A stretch of 64,000 bases of DNA from Ooceraea biroi. Its lineage: Eukaryota; Arthropoda; Insecta; Hymenoptera; Formicidae. The translations under genes and the position numbers were made by a program. The stretch is taken from positions 3,224,001-3,288,000 of the forward strand of contig NC_039518.1 in the NCBI RefSeq assembly GCF_003672135.1. Reading direction: 5' to 3'. Below the pieces are notes generated by a model that saw only the letters and a list, made by a program, of their open reading frames with translations, was not told the origin of the DNA and ran no database searches. Shown here one piece after another: positions 1-11,975 of this stretch. Every line of letters starts with the position of its first letter. Position 1 is the stretch's first letter.

Positions 1-279
1 AATTTAATGAATTAGTTTGCTTTACTTTAATTTATTTTACAGCATCTGCTGATGGACAATTACAGTATACCAGAAAATAAGTTCTTTTAATTATAAAAAA
101 AAGCATTGAAAGAGGAATTCTCTGTGTTTAATAGAACACTTAGGAATAGAAGTAGTCTCCAAAAAAAGGGGACGTTCTGGTATATTCGTTCGCGATTTCT
201 ACGAGTGTTCGAGGGTCGAAAACACTGGAAGATACTTTTAATCGCTTTTAGTAAAACTTTCTGATCCATAATATTCCAG
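1..279. other. AT-rich left flank, no gene seen
   Basis: AT-rich sequence ending in a plausible splice acceptor (ATATTCCAG, 271-279). The 60-codon minus-strand frame at 87-269 has no recognisable motif and I treat it as chance. Nothing else is visible. Confidence 0.5.
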
Positions 280-464
280 GTCTCAGAAAATTACCGCCGA
301 GACCGAAAACTTAAAGAGTTTATGGCTGGGAAAGCTGTAGACTATTACTCCCCTGCAGTGTCTCTTACACCCGGAAACGACCAACCCGGCCCAGAACAAA
401 ATAACGACAGCGATTCAGGAAATTATTATAATTCTGACATGAATTCGATTTCTGACATTTACAG
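280..464 (+). CDS. Candidate internal coding exon ending at the family A transposon edge
   Basis: After an AG acceptor at 278-279 the frame GTC TCA GAA AAT stays open for 61 codons plus two bases, to a GTAACC donor at 465. The predicted peptide is hydrophilic. It begins VSENYRRDRKLKEFMAGK, has an acidic Gln/Asn/Asp-rich middle and ends NSISDIYR. I do not recognise the family. Composition and splice context resemble coding DNA more than the AT-rich flank does. The last three exon bases (CAG, 462-464) and the donor GT are the first bases of the transposon's left terminal repeat, so the insertion sits exactly on the exon edge or supplies the donor. It could instead be a fragment of another mobile element. 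No partner exon is visible. Confidence 0.3.
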
Positions 465-614
465 GTAACCGTGTCCGGGTTTTAACCGACAAACTGCGGG
501 AGCATATCCTACTAGTGGAAATAAGAAAAAATTCTTATATCGAGTTGCTTAGAAATGCTTTATTACAAAGTTATGAACCAATATTGAAAAGAAATATGAG
601 ATAAGTAACAACGG
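462..614 (+). repeat. Left long terminal inverted repeat of family A
   Basis: Reverse complement of 10327-10476 with scattered mismatches. It contains GTTTTAACCGACAAACTGCG and AAGAAAAAATTCTTATAT, itself a small palindrome. Compared with the right end it has about five extra bases (TAACC) after CAGG. TA precedes it at 460-461. Confidence 0.85.
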
Positions 615-765
615 AACATAGTGTAGAATTTTGCAAGGTCGAAGATGTTTATGTGTATTCACATGTATTCATGTTCACTATGTCGAAAACGATTCAGTAT
701 GATTGTTACTTTCCAACAGTAGCGTTAGATTTCAATCGTCGTGTGAACTAGCAATACTATCAGAA

Positions 766-1715
766 CGCCAAGAGTGTTTTTCAATGAGGAATACACCGAT
801 ATTCATTTCGTGTACGGATTCTGTGACGGAAATGCACGAGCTGCCGTACGAGAGTATCAACGTAGATTTCCTAACAGGAAGTACCAGATAGTTCTGTGTT
901 TAGTAATACCCATTTGCAATTACGTAATTTGGGTTCATTTCGACCTATGAATGAATATGATGATGTTCGTTCAGCTCTAAGACACCGACGACGCTCGGAA
1001 AGAATCTTAAATCTTTTTGATAATACTCCTATACAAAGTGTTCGACGTGCTTCGGCTCAACTGCAGATATCACGAAACACTATTTGGAAACATTGCGTGC
1101 TGATAACAGATTCGCATATCTTACACACCTGTACAAGAATGACTTCCAATCGATCATCAAAATGAGTCGAATTTTGTAACTGGTATGTGAATGCAGTAGA
1201 AGGGACAATCTTTTCTCATCAATGATATATGGACAGATGAAAGCGACCTTTACAAGACGAGGCATATTCAATTCTCATAATAGCCATGTATGGGCTCATA
1301 ATAATCCACGTACTACCAGACGAAGAAACTTTAACACGAATTTCGATGTAATGTTTGGATGGGTATGCTTCATGACCGGCTTATTGGTCCGTTCTTTTTA
1401 CCTGACCGATTGAACGGAGAATCTTTTCGAAGATTCCTATCAAACGATTTACCAATTTTGATGGAAAATGTGCCACTGCAGTTTCGCCAAAACAGCTGGA
1501 TACAGTTAGACGTTTGTCCATCGCACTACGCTAGACAAGTTAGAAACTGGTTAGACGAACATTACGCTCATAGGTGGATTGGTCGAGGAGGACCGGTTTT
1601 CTGGCCTCCAAGATCGCCCGATTTAACGCTCTTGATTTTATTTATGGGCAACTTTAAAAAATAAATTTACAGTACAGAAGTAATCTCGCTTGAAGATTTA
1701 AAGCAACGAATTACT
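766..1715 (+). pseudogene. Family A unit 1, broken transposase
   Basis: The conserved start codon is ACG. There are several small indels, for example the shortened PNRR region near 880 and an extra base near 1433. The catalytic block WIQLD.CPSHYA and SPDLT survive; the usual DGC reads DVC. The following junction has lost two bases (ACTATAGTGG). This unit shares the MNEY variant with units 6-8. Confidence 0.75.
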
Positions 1716-1961
1716 ATAGTGGAAATAAGAAAAAATTTATATCGAGTTTGCTTAGAAAGCTTTATTACAAAGTTATAAACCAATATTGAAAAGAAATATG
1801 AGAAGTAACAACGGAACATAGTGAGAATTTGCAAGGTCGAAGATGTTGATGTATTCACATGTATTCATGTTCACTATGTCGAAACGATTCAGTAGATTGT
1901 TACTTTCGCAACAGTAGCCGTTAGATTTCAATCGTCGTGTCAACTAGCAATTACTATCAGA

Positions 1962-2915
1962 ATGCCAAGAGTGTTTTCAAATGAGGAATACACCGATATT
2001 CATTTCGTGTACGGATTCTGTGACGGAAATGCACGAGCTGCCGTACGAGAGTATCAACGTAGATTTCCTAACAGGAGAGTACCAGATAGTTCTGTGTTTA
2101 GTAATACCCATTTGCAATTACGTAATTTGGGTTCATTTCGACCTATGAATGAACATGATGATGTTCGTTCAGCTCTAAGACACCGACGACGCTCGGAAAG
2201 AATCTTAAATCTTTTGATAATACTCCTACACAAAGTGTTCGACGTGCTTCGGCTCAACTGCAGATATCACGAAACACTATTTGGAAACATTGCGTGCTGA
2301 TGACAGATTCGCATATCATTACACACCTGTACAAGAATGACTTCCAATCGATCATCAGAAATGAGTCGAATTTTGTAACTGGTATGTGAATGCAGTAGAA
2401 AGGGACAATCTTTTCTCATCAATGATATATGGACAGATGAAGCGACCTTTACAAGACGAGGCATATTCAATTCTCATAATAGCCATGTATGGGCTCATAA
2501 TAATCCACGTACTACCAGACGAAGAAACTTTCAACACGAATTTCGATGTAATGTTTGGATGGGTATGCTTCATGACCGGCTTATTGGTCCGTTCTTTTTA
2601 CCTGACCGATTGAACGGAGAATCTTTCGAAGATTCCTATCAAACGATTTACCAATTTTGATGGAAAATGTGCCACTGCAGTTTCGCCAAAACAGCTGGAT
2701 ACAGTTAGACGGTTGTCCATCGCACTCGCTAGACAAGTTAGAAACTGGTTAGACGAACATTACGCTCATAGGTGGATTGGTCGAGGAGGACGGTTTTCTG
2801 GCCTCCAAGATCGCCCGATTTAACGCCTCTTGATTTTTATTTATGGGCAACTTTAAAAAATAAATTTACAGTACAGAAGTAATCTCGCTTGAAGATTTAA
2901 AGCAACGAATTACTA
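1962..2915 (+). pseudogene. Family A unit 2, broken transposase
   Basis: ATG start with an intact N-terminal helix-turn-helix block ([20 protein letters not shown]). The frame is lost near 2213 (one T short in the LFDN run) and again near 2620, 2726 and 2791. MNEH sequence class. Confidence 0.75.
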
Positions 2916-3171
2916 CTAGTGGAAATAAGAAAAAATTCTTATATCGAGTTTGCTTAGAAATGCTTTATTACAAAGTTATAAACCAATATTGAAAAGAAAT
3001 ATGAGATAAGTAACAACGGAACATAGTGTAGAATTTGCAAGGTCGAAGATGTTATTTATGTTATTCACATGTATTCATGTTCACTATGTCGAAACGATTC
3101 AGTACGATTGTTACTTTCGCAACAGTAGCGTTAGATTTCAATCGTCGTGTCAACTAGCAATTACTATCAGA

Positions 3172-4132
3172 ATGCCAAGAGTGTTTTCAAATGAGGAATA
3201 CACCGATATTCATTTCGTGTACGGATTCTGTGACGGAAATGCACGAGCTGCCGTACGAGAGTATCAACGTAGATTTCCTAACAGGAGAGTACCAGATAGT
3301 TCTGTGTTTAGTAATACCCATTTGCAATTACGTAATTTGGGTTCATTTCGACCTATGAATGAACATGATGATGTTCGTTCAGCTCTAAGACACCGACGAC
3401 GCTCGGAAAGAATCTTAAATCTTTTTGATAATACTCCTACACAAAGTGTTCGACGTGCTTCGGCTCAACTGCAGATATCACGAAACACTATTTCGAGAAC
3501 ATTGCGTGCTGATGACAGATTCGCATATCATTACACACCTGTACAAGAATGACTTCCAATCGATCATCAGAAATGAGTCGAATTTTGTAACTGGTATGTG
3601 AATGCAGTAGAAAGGGACAATCTTTTCTCATCAATGATATTATGGACAGATGAAGCGACCTTTACAAGACGAGGCATATTCAATTCTCATAATAGCCATG
3701 TATGGGCTCATAATAATCCACGTACTACCAGACGAAGAAACTTTCAACACGAATTTCGATGTAATGTTTGGATGGGTATGCTTCATGACCGGCTTATTGG
3801 TCCGTTCTTTTTACCTGACCGATTGAACGGAGAATCTTTTCGAAGATTCCTATCAAACGATTTACCAATTTTGATGGAAAATGTGCCACTGCAGTTTCGC
3901 CAAAACAGCTGGATACAGTTAGACGGTTGTCCATCGCACTACGCTAGACAAGTTAGAAACTGGTTAGACGAACATTACGCTCATAGGTGGATTGGTCGAG
4001 GAGGACCGGTTTTCTGGCCTCCAAGATCGCCCGATTTAACGCCTCTTGATTTTTATTTATGGGCAACTTTAAAAAATAAAGTTTACAGTACAGAAGTAAT
4101 CTCGCTTGAAGATTTAAAGCAACGAATTACTA
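3172..4132 (+). pseudogene. Family A unit 3, best-preserved transposase body with one in-frame TGA
   Basis: Reads from ATG 3172 through a helix-turn-helix-like N-terminus ([20 protein letters not shown], ~residues 1-50) and a second DNA-binding stretch ([16 protein letters not shown]). It meets a TGA at 3550-3552, then continues in the same frame through LWTDEATF, WIQLDGCPSHYA and RSPDLTPLDFYLW. The second and third catalytic Asp are separated by 41 residues (DGC...PLDF), a DD41D spacing rather than mariner DD34D. Only the TGA interrupts it before the junction. The C-terminal ~40 residues seen in unit 8 are missing, replaced by TIR-derived codons. In life such a protein would bind the TIRs and cut and paste the element; this copy cannot make it without readthrough. 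Confidence 0.8.
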
Positions 4133-4389
4133 CTAGTGGAAATAAGAAAAAATTCTTATATCGAGTTTGCTTAGAAACGCTTTATTACAAAGTTATAAAC
4201 CAATATTGAAAAGAAATATGAGATAAGTAACAACGGAACATAGTGTAGAATTTGCAAGGTCGAAGATGTTATGTATGTGTATTCACATGTATTCATGTTC
4301 ACTATGTCGAAACGATTCAGTACGATTGTTACTTTCGCAACAGTAGCGTTAGATTTCAATCGTCGTGTCAACTAGCAATTACTATCAGA

Positions 4390-5346
4390 ATGCCAAGAGT
4401 GTTTTCAAATGAGGAATACACCGATATTCATTTCGTGTACGGATTCTGTGACGGAAATGCACGAGCTGCCGTACGAGAGTATCAACGTAGATTTCCTAAC
4501 AGGAGAGTACCAGATAGTTCTGTGTTTAGTAATACCCATTTGCAATTACGTAATTTGGGTTCATTTCGACTATGAATGAACATGATGATGTTCGTTCAGC
4601 TCTAAGACACCGACGACGCTCGGAAAGAATCTTAAATCTTTTTGATAATACTCCTAACAAAGTGTTCGACGTGCTTCGGCTCAACTGCAGATATCACGAA
4701 ACACTATTTCGAGAACATTGCGTGCTGATGACAGATTCGCATATCATTACACACCTGTACAAGAATGACTTCCAATCGATCATCAGAAATGAGTCGAATT
4801 TTGTAACTGGTATGTGAATGCAGTAGAAAGGGACAATCTTTTCTCATCAATGATATATGGACAGATGAAGCGACCTTTACAAGACGAGGCATATTCAATT
4901 CTCATAATAGCCATGTATGGGCTCATAATAATCCACGTACTACCAGACGAAGAAACTTTCAACACGAATTTCGATGTAATGTTTGGATGGGTATGCTTCA
5001 TGACCGGCTTATTGGTCCGTTCTTTTTACCTGACCGATTGAACGGAGAATCTTTTCGAAGATTCCTATCAAACGATTTACCAATTTTGATGGAAAATGTG
5101 CCACTGCAGTTTCGCCAAAACAGCTGGATACAGTTAGACGGTTGTCCATCGCACTACGCTAGACAAGTTAGAAACTGGTTAGACGAACATTACGCTCATA
5201 GGTGGATTGGTCGAGGAGGACCGGTTTCTGGCCTCCAAGATCGCCCGATTTAACGCCTCTTGATTTTTATTTATGGGCAACTTTAAAAAATAAAGTTTAC
5301 AGTACAGAAGTAATCTCGCTTGAAGATTTAAAGCAACGAATTACTA
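4390..5346 (+). pseudogene. Family A unit 4, broken transposase
   Basis: ATG start with intact N-terminal block. One C is lost near 4570 (TTTCGACTATGAATG), and there are further losses near 4655 (CCTAACAAAG), 4854 and 5224. The catalytic region is otherwise identical in sense to unit 3. Confidence 0.75.
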
Positions 5347-5599
5347 CTAGTGGAAATAAGAAAAAATTCTTATATCGAGTTTGCTTAGAAACGCTTTATT
5401 ACAAAGTTATAACCAATATTGAAAAGAAATATGAGATAAGTAACAACGGAACATAGTGTAGAATTTGCAAGGTCGAAGATGTTATGTATTGTATCACATG
5501 TATTCATGTTCACTATGTCGAAACGATTCAGTAGATTGTTACTTTCGCAACAGTAGCGTTAGATTTCAATCGTCGTGTCAACTAGCAATTACTATCAGA

Positions 5600-6558
5600 A
5601 TGCCAAGAGTGTTTTCAAATGAGGAATACACCGATATTCATTTCGTGTACGGATTCTGTGACGGAAATGCACGAGCTGCCGTACGAGAGTATCAACGTAG
5701 ATTTCCTAACAGGAGAGTACCAGATAGTTCTGTGTTTAGTAATACCCATTTGCAATTACGTAATTTGGGTTCATTTCGACCTATGAATGAAATGATGATG
5801 TTCGTTCAGCTCTAAGACACCGACGACGCTCGGAAAGAATCTTAAATCTTTTTGATAATACTCCTAACAAAGTGTTCGACGTGCTTCGGCTCAACTGCAG
5901 ATATCACGAAACACTATTTCGAGAACATTGCGTGCTGATGACAGATTCGCATATCATTACACACCTGTACAAGAATGACTTCCAATCGATCATCAGAAAC
6001 GAGTCGAATTTTGTAACTGGTATGTGAATGCAGTAGAAAGGGACAATCTTTTCTCATCAATGATATTATGGACAGATGAAGCGACCTTTACAAGACGAGG
6101 CATATTCAATTCTCATAATAGCCATGTATGGGCTCATAATAATCCACGTACTACCAGACGAAGAAACTTTCAACACGAATTTCGATGTAATGTTTGGATG
6201 GGTATGCTTCATGACCGGCTTATTGGTCCGTTCTTTTTACCTGACCGATTGAACGGAGAATCTTTTCGAAGATTCCTATCAAACGATTTACCAATTTTGA
6301 TGGAAAATGTGCCACTGCAGTTTCGCCAAAACAGCTGGATACAGTTAGACGGTTGTCCATCGCACTACGCTAGACAAGTTAGAAACTGGTTAGACGAACA
6401 TTACGCTCATAGGTGGATTGGTCGAGGAGGACCGGTTTTCTGGCCTCCAAGATCGCCCGATTTAACGCCTCTTGATTTTTATTTATGGGCAACTTTAAAA
6501 AATAAAGTTTACAGTACAGAAGTAATCTCGCTTGAAGATTTAAAGCGACGAATTACTA
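5600..6558 (+). pseudogene. Family A unit 5, broken transposase with intact catalytic half
   Basis: ATG start. The frame is lost near 5792 (GAATGAAATGATG) and 5863. From 6024 the catalytic half is continuous to the junction with all three catalytic-region motifs. It carries the GCGACG (Arg) variant also seen in the terminal unit. Confidence 0.75.
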
Positions 6559-6803
6559 CTAGTGGAAATAAGAAAAAATTCTTATTTCGAGTTTGCTTAG
6601 AAATGCTTTATTACAAAGTTATGAACCAATATTGAAAAGAAATATGAGATAAGTAACAACGGAACATAGTGTAGAATTTGGAAGGTCGAAGATGTTCACA
6701 CGTATTCATGTTCACTATGTTGAAACGATTCAGTATGATTGTTACTTTCACAACAGTAGCTGTTAGATTTCAATCGTCGTGTGAACTAGCAATTACTATC
6801 AGA

Positions 6804-7759
6804 ATGCCAAAAGTGTTTTCAAATGAGGAATACACCGATATTCATTTCGTGTACGGATTCTGTGACGGAAATGCACGAGCTGCCGTACGAGAGTATCAAC
6901 GTAGATTTCCTAACAGGAGAGTACCAGATAGTTCTGTGTTTAGTAATACCCATTTGCAATTACGTAATTTGGGTTCATTTCGACCTATGAATGAATATAT
7001 GATGTTCGTTCAGCTCTAAGACACCGACGACGCTCGGAAAGAATCTTAAATCTTTTTGATAATACTCCTATACAAAGTGTTCGACGTGCTTCAGCTCAAC
7101 TGCAGATATCACGAAACACTATTTGGAAACATTGCGTGCTGATGACAGATTCGCATATCGTTACACACCTGTACAAGAATGACTTCCAATCGATCATCAG
7201 AAAGAGTCGAATTTTGTAACTGGTATGTGAATGCAGTAGAAAGGGACAATCTTTTCTCATCAATGATATTATGGACAGATGAAGCGACCTTTACAAGACG
7301 AGGCATATTCAATTCTCATAATAGCCATGTATGGGCTCATAATAATCCACATACTACCAGACGAAGAAACTTTCAACACGAATTTCGATGTAATGTTTCG
7401 ATGGGTATGCTTCATGACCGGCTTATTGGTCCGTTCTTTTTACCTGACCGATTGAACGGAGAATCTTTTCGAAGATTCCTATCAAACGATTTACCAATTT
7501 TTATGGAAAATGTGCCACTGCAGTTTCGCCAAAACAGCTGGATACAGTTAGACGGTTGTCCATCGCACTATGCTAGACAAGTTAGAAACTGGTTAGACGA
7601 ACATTACGCTCATAGGTGGATTGGTCGAGGAGGACCGGTTTTCTGGCCTCCAAGATCGCCCGATTTAACGCCTCTTGATTTTTATTTATGGGCAACTTAA
7701 AAAATAAATTTACAGTACAGAAGTAATCTCGCTTGAAGATTTAAAGCAACGAATTACTA
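6804..7759 (+). pseudogene. Family A unit 6, broken transposase
   Basis: ATG start, reading MPKVFS (units 6-8 have Lys here). The frame is lost near 6995 (GAATATATGATG). The catalytic half from 7179 runs to LWAT, then shifts in the A-run at 7698. MNEY class. Confidence 0.75.
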
Positions 7760-8004
7760 CTAGTGGAAATAAGAAAAAATTCTTATTTCGAGTTTGCTTA
7801 GAAATGCTTTATTACAAAGTTATGAACCAATATTGAAAAGAAATATGAGATAAGTAACAACGGAACATAGTGTAGAATTTGGAAGGTCGAAGATGTTCAC
7901 ACGTATTCATGTTCACTATGTTGAAACGATTCAGTATGATTGTTACTTTCACAACAGTAGCTGTTAGATTTCAATCGTCGTGTGAACTAGCAATTACTAT
8001 CAGA

Positions 8005-8964
8005 ACGCCAAAAGTGTTTTCAAATGAGGAATACACCGATATTCATTTCGTGTACGGATTCTGTGACGGAAATGCACGAGCTGCCGTACGAGAGTATCAA
8101 CGTAGATTTCCTAACAGGAGAGTACCAGATAGTTCTGTGTTTAGTAATACCCATTTGCAATTACGTAATTTGGGTTCATTTCGACCTATGAATGAATATG
8201 ATGATGTTCGTTCAGCTCTAAGACACCGACGACGCTCGGAAAGAATCTTAAATCTTTTTGATAATACTCCTATACAAAGTGTTCGACGTGCTTCAGCTCA
8301 ACTGCAGATATCACGAAACACTATTTGGAAAACATTGCGTGCTGATGACAGATTCGCATATCGTTACACACCTGTACAAGAATGACTTCCAATCGATCAT
8401 CAGAAACGAGTCGAATTTTGTAACTGGTATGTGAATGCAGTAGAAAGGGACAATCTTTTCTCATCAATGATATTATGGACAGATGAAGCGACCTTTACAA
8501 GACGAGGCATATTCAATTCTCATAATAGCCATGTATGGGCTCATAATAATCCACATACTACCAGACGAAGAAACTTTCAACACGAATTTCGATGTAATGT
8601 TTCGATGGGTATGCTTCATGACCGGCTTATTGGTCCGTTCTTTTTACCTGACCGATTGAACGGAGAATCTTTTCGAAGATTCCTATCAAACGATTTACCA
8701 ATTTTGATGGAAAATGTGCCACTGCAGTTTCGCCAAAACAGCTGGATACAGTTAGACGGTTGTCCATCGCACTACGCTAGACAAGTTAGAAACTGGTTAG
8801 ACGAACATTACGCTCATAGGTGGATTGGTCGAGGAGGACCGGTTTTCTGGCCTCCAAGATCGCCCGATTTAACGCCTCTTGATTTTTATTTATGGGCAAC
8901 TTTAAAAAATAAATTTACAGTACAGAAGTAATCTCGCTTGAAGATTTAAAGCAACGAATTACTA
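8005..8964 (+). pseudogene. Family A unit 7, near-complete transposase with in-frame TGA
   Basis: The start codon is ACG, but the frame is open upstream from 7879. The N-terminal half is uninterrupted to the shared TGA at 8383-8385. The catalytic half continues in frame to LKNK, where a one-base deletion (AAATAAATTTACAG) shifts it near 8911. All catalytic-region motifs are present. Confidence 0.78.
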
Positions 8965-9209
8965 CTAGTGGAAATAAGAAAAAATTCTTATTTCGAGTTT
9001 GCTTAGAAATGCTTTATTACAAAGTTATGAACCAATATTGAAAAGAAATATGAGATAAGTAACAACGGAACATAGTGTAGAATTTGGAAGGTCGAAGATG
9101 TTCACACGTATTCATGTTCACTATGTTGAAACGATTCAGTATGATTGTTACTTTCACAACAGTAGCTGTTAGATTTCAATCGTCGTGTCAACTAGCAATT
9201 ACTATCAGA

Positions 9210-10289
9210 ACGCCAAAAGTGTTTTCAAATGAGGAATACATCGATATTCATTTCGTGTACGGATTCTGTGACGGAAATGCACGAGCTGCCGTACGAGAGT
9301 ATCAACGTAGATTTCCTAACAGGAGAGTACCAGATAGTTCTGTGTTTAGTAATACCCATTTGCAATTACGTAATTTGGGTTCATTTCGACCTATGAATGA
9401 ATATGATGATGTTCGTTCAGCTCTAAGACACCGACGACGCTCGGAAAGAATCTTAAATCTTTTTGATAATACTCCTATACAAAGTGTTCGACGTGCTTCA
9501 GCTCAACTGCAGATATCACGAAACACTATTTGGAAAACATTGCGTGCTGATGACAGATTCGCATATCGTTACACACCTGTACAAGAATGACTTCCAATCG
9601 ATCATCAGAAACGAGTCGAATTTTGTAACTGGTATGTGAATGCAGTAGAAAGGGACAATCTTTTCTCATCAATGATATTATGGACAGATGAAGCGACCTT
9701 TACAAGACGAGGCATATTCAATTCTCATAATAGCCATGTATGGGCTCATAATAATCCACATACAACCAGACGAAGAAACTTTCAACACGAATTTCGATGT
9801 AATGTTTCGATGGGTATGCTTCATGACCGGCTTATTGGTCCGTTCTTTTTACCTGACCGATTGAACGGAGAATCTTTTCGAAGATTCCTATCAAACGATT
9901 TACCAATTTTGATGGAAAATGTGCCACTGCAGTTTCGCCAAAACAGCTGGATACAGTTAGACGGTTGTCCATCGCACTACGCTAGACAAGTTAGAAACTG
10001 GTGAGACGAACATTACGCTCATAGGTGGATTGGTCGAGGAGGACCGGTTTTCTGGCCTCCAAGATCGCCCGATTTAACGCCTCTTGATTTTTATTTATGG
10101 GCAACTTTAAAAAATAAAGTTTACAGTACAGAAGTAATCTCGCTTGAAGATTTAAAGCGACGAATTACTAATTCAGTTACTGAGATGCAACAAAATTTTC
10201 AGGAATGTCGTACTGTAACAAATTCTGTACTACGTCGATGTCTAGCTTGCATCGATGCTCAAGGACAACATTTTGAAATGCGTCACTAA
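9210..10289 (+). pseudogene. Family A unit 8, only unit with the native transposase C-terminus
   Basis: Runs from the ACG equivalent of the start (frame open from 9084) to TAA at 10287-10289, about 359 codons. Two in-frame stops interrupt it: the array-wide TGA (9588-9590) and a private TGA in the Trp-Leu region (10002-10004). After the point where other units fuse to TIR sequence, this one continues RITNSVTEMQQNF and ends GQHFEMRH. That gives the native 3' end of the gene and shows what the other seven units have lost. It lies next to the right TIR. Confidence 0.82.
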
Positions 10290-10326
10290 ATCATTGCGTA
10301 GATAATTTATATTTTTGTGAAAAAAT

Positions 10327-10476
10327 CCGTTGTTACTTATGTCATATTTCTTTTCAATATTGGTTTATAACTTTGCAATAAAGCATTTCTAAGCAAACTC
10401 GATATAAGAATTTTTTCTTATTTCCACTAGTAGAATATGCTCCCGCAGTTTGTCGGTTAAAACCCGGGACACCCTG
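10327..10476 (-). repeat. Right long terminal inverted repeat of family A
   Basis: Mirror of 462-614, ending GGGACACCCTG followed by TA (10477-10478). It lies 37 bp past the transposase stop codon (10287-10289). Confidence 0.85.
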
Positions 10477-10478
10477 TA

Positions 10479-11179
10479 TATTAATTTTATTAACAATTGT
10501 TTGTAACGATGAATTTCAATTCTGATGTAAAGTAATTTCATTAATAATTCTTAATACCGATTTTTATCCATCTTTAAAACCTATTTTAAAATAAATAGCC
10601 AATTTTTTCAAAAATCTAACATTTTTCATAAATGCGTCCTCCATATTGGATCCGCCATTTTGTTTACAGTATTTTTGACTTCGGGTTTGTAATCAGCGCC
10701 CTCGAAACCTTATGTATACCAATGTTTCCTCGAATCTATGTACAATTAAGGTTTTGGCCAGCTTTTCAGGATTTTGTCCCACTGTGCGTCGTTATAAGAC
10801 GTAATATATACGCGTGTTATCGTTCAATCTTCTTCTTATTTTACTATAAGAGTAATTGACAACAGGACATAATAATACGCTCGTTGCATGCCAATGCGGG
10901 CAGAAAATTCACGTTGATTCGTCGCGAAGAACGAATGACGAACGAGCGCCGGATTAATCGTCACGTAGGATCGTAAATTTTAACGAACGATTATTGACGC
11001 CGGGGGAAATTCCTGTCGTCATAAACGTCGCGCATGTCGCCCGTGTCTTTGTTTATGAGCTTTTGAATATAATTTATCGCCTTCTTTTAGCGCCGCTTTA
11101 TGCCTGACGCGTAAACGGATTAATTAAGAAATGCGCATTTAGCTGGACCATAACTCTAATTCAAGTCCTTCTTTTCCAG
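10479..11179. other. Spacer, no gene seen
   Basis: Unique sequence, AT-rich up to ~10650, then more CpG-rich. The short frame at 10632-10859 has no motif. It ends in a strong pyrimidine-rich acceptor (TCCTTCTTTTCCAG, 11166-11179). Confidence 0.5.
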
Positions 11180-11392
11180 GAGAGCGGGGATGATACAGCG
11201 ACGAGAGTTCCCGGTGCCAAGTGCCTTTGTACTACGTCCATCGACGTTGCTGGTATCCTTCTCTTTATTTATGCTAGTTTTTGTTTAATGATCCGAGATA
11301 GGCAATGGGCTTGCTTGAGATCTGGATCTTTTCCCTCCGACGCAATCGATGATGACGTCGATTCTATAACGGGGAAAGCTTCCACGTCGTCG
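11180..11392 (+). CDS. Candidate exon with a transmembrane-like segment
   Basis: Between a strong acceptor (ending 11179) and a good donor (GTACGT at 11393) the frame is open for exactly 71 codons, phase 0 to phase 0. It starts ESGDDTATRVPGAKCLC, passes through a hydrophobic stretch (SIDVAGILLFIYASFCLMI, about residues 21-39) followed by the basic RDRQ, and ends in an acidic segment and GKASTSS. I do not recognise it. A hydrophobic helix with basic flank suggests a membrane protein exon, but the frame continues open to 11494 beyond the donor, so chance is possible. No linked exon was found before the B array. Confidence 0.3.
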
Positions 11393-11897
11393 GTACGTTC
11401 CGTTTTTCTGTTGCGTCGAGTTCCATTTCCCTTATATTCTTTACTAGGCGAGATAACTATAGTCGTAAACCGGCAAATACACGTCGAAGGATAATACCGG
11501 TTCGTCCGAACTAAGTACATCGTAAGGAATCGAATAAAAGTCTACCTGTGTTTAATGGTTTATGGAAGTATATCGTGTTTTCTTTATTTCCTCATCTCCT
11601 CCTTTCCTATCTCTTCCTCTCTGTGTGCGAGAAAATGAAGTTTGATTTACGCAAGCACATCGATCACGAGCGACTGCCAGCGAATAATTGGAGTGCGTTT
11701 AACATTTTCCAACGAACGTATCAATAATTGAGCTTGTTTCCCTTACTCATAATTCAATTACTAAACATATTATTATTCAAAATCATGTGCACAAGCACAT
11801 AAAACGCGCTTACGGATGTATGTATATTTCAATCATTCAGTGTATCGTAATACATTATTCGTCGTTTCGATACTGTTACCATATAATTTTGATGAAA
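11393..11897. other. Spacer, no gene seen
   Basis: Unique sequence with a CT-rich tract near 11585-11625 (TCCTCATCTCCTCCTTTCC). Ends at the TA (11898-11899) flanking the B1 array. Confidence 0.5.
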
Positions 11898-11975
11898 TAT
11901 TGGGTTGGCCAAAAAGTAATTGCGTTTTTTTTATACAAATAAAAGGCGAATTTTTCATGGGAAACAAAAACTTTA

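Larger units (their letters stand above)
462..10476 (+). mobile_element. Family A: composite DD41D Tc1/mariner-type element with eight internal tandem units
   Basis: One terminal repeat pair bounds the whole 10-kb block: left 462-614 and right 10327-10476 are reverse complements, ending CAGG...CCTG, and both outer edges abut TA (460-461, 10477-10478). Inside, a ~1.2-kb segment repeats head to tail. Units start at 512, 1716, 2916, 4133, 5347, 6559, 7760 and 8965. At each internal junction the 3' coding sequence (GAATTACTA) runs straight into inner TIR sequence (CTAGTGGAAATAAG). The junction shares only CTA with the two parents visible at the outer ends (CGAATTACTAATTC at 10161 and ATCCTACTAGTGG at 507). 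Only the last unit has the true transposase C-terminus. Tandem growth therefore happened inside a single element; I infer a microhomology-seeded duplication followed by unequal exchange. Confidence 0.85.

Noticed and set aside
3550..3552. Selenocysteine reading of the shared family A TGA
   Set aside because: The aligned residue is expected to be Leu (TTA to TGA is one change), and there is no sign of a selenoprotein context.
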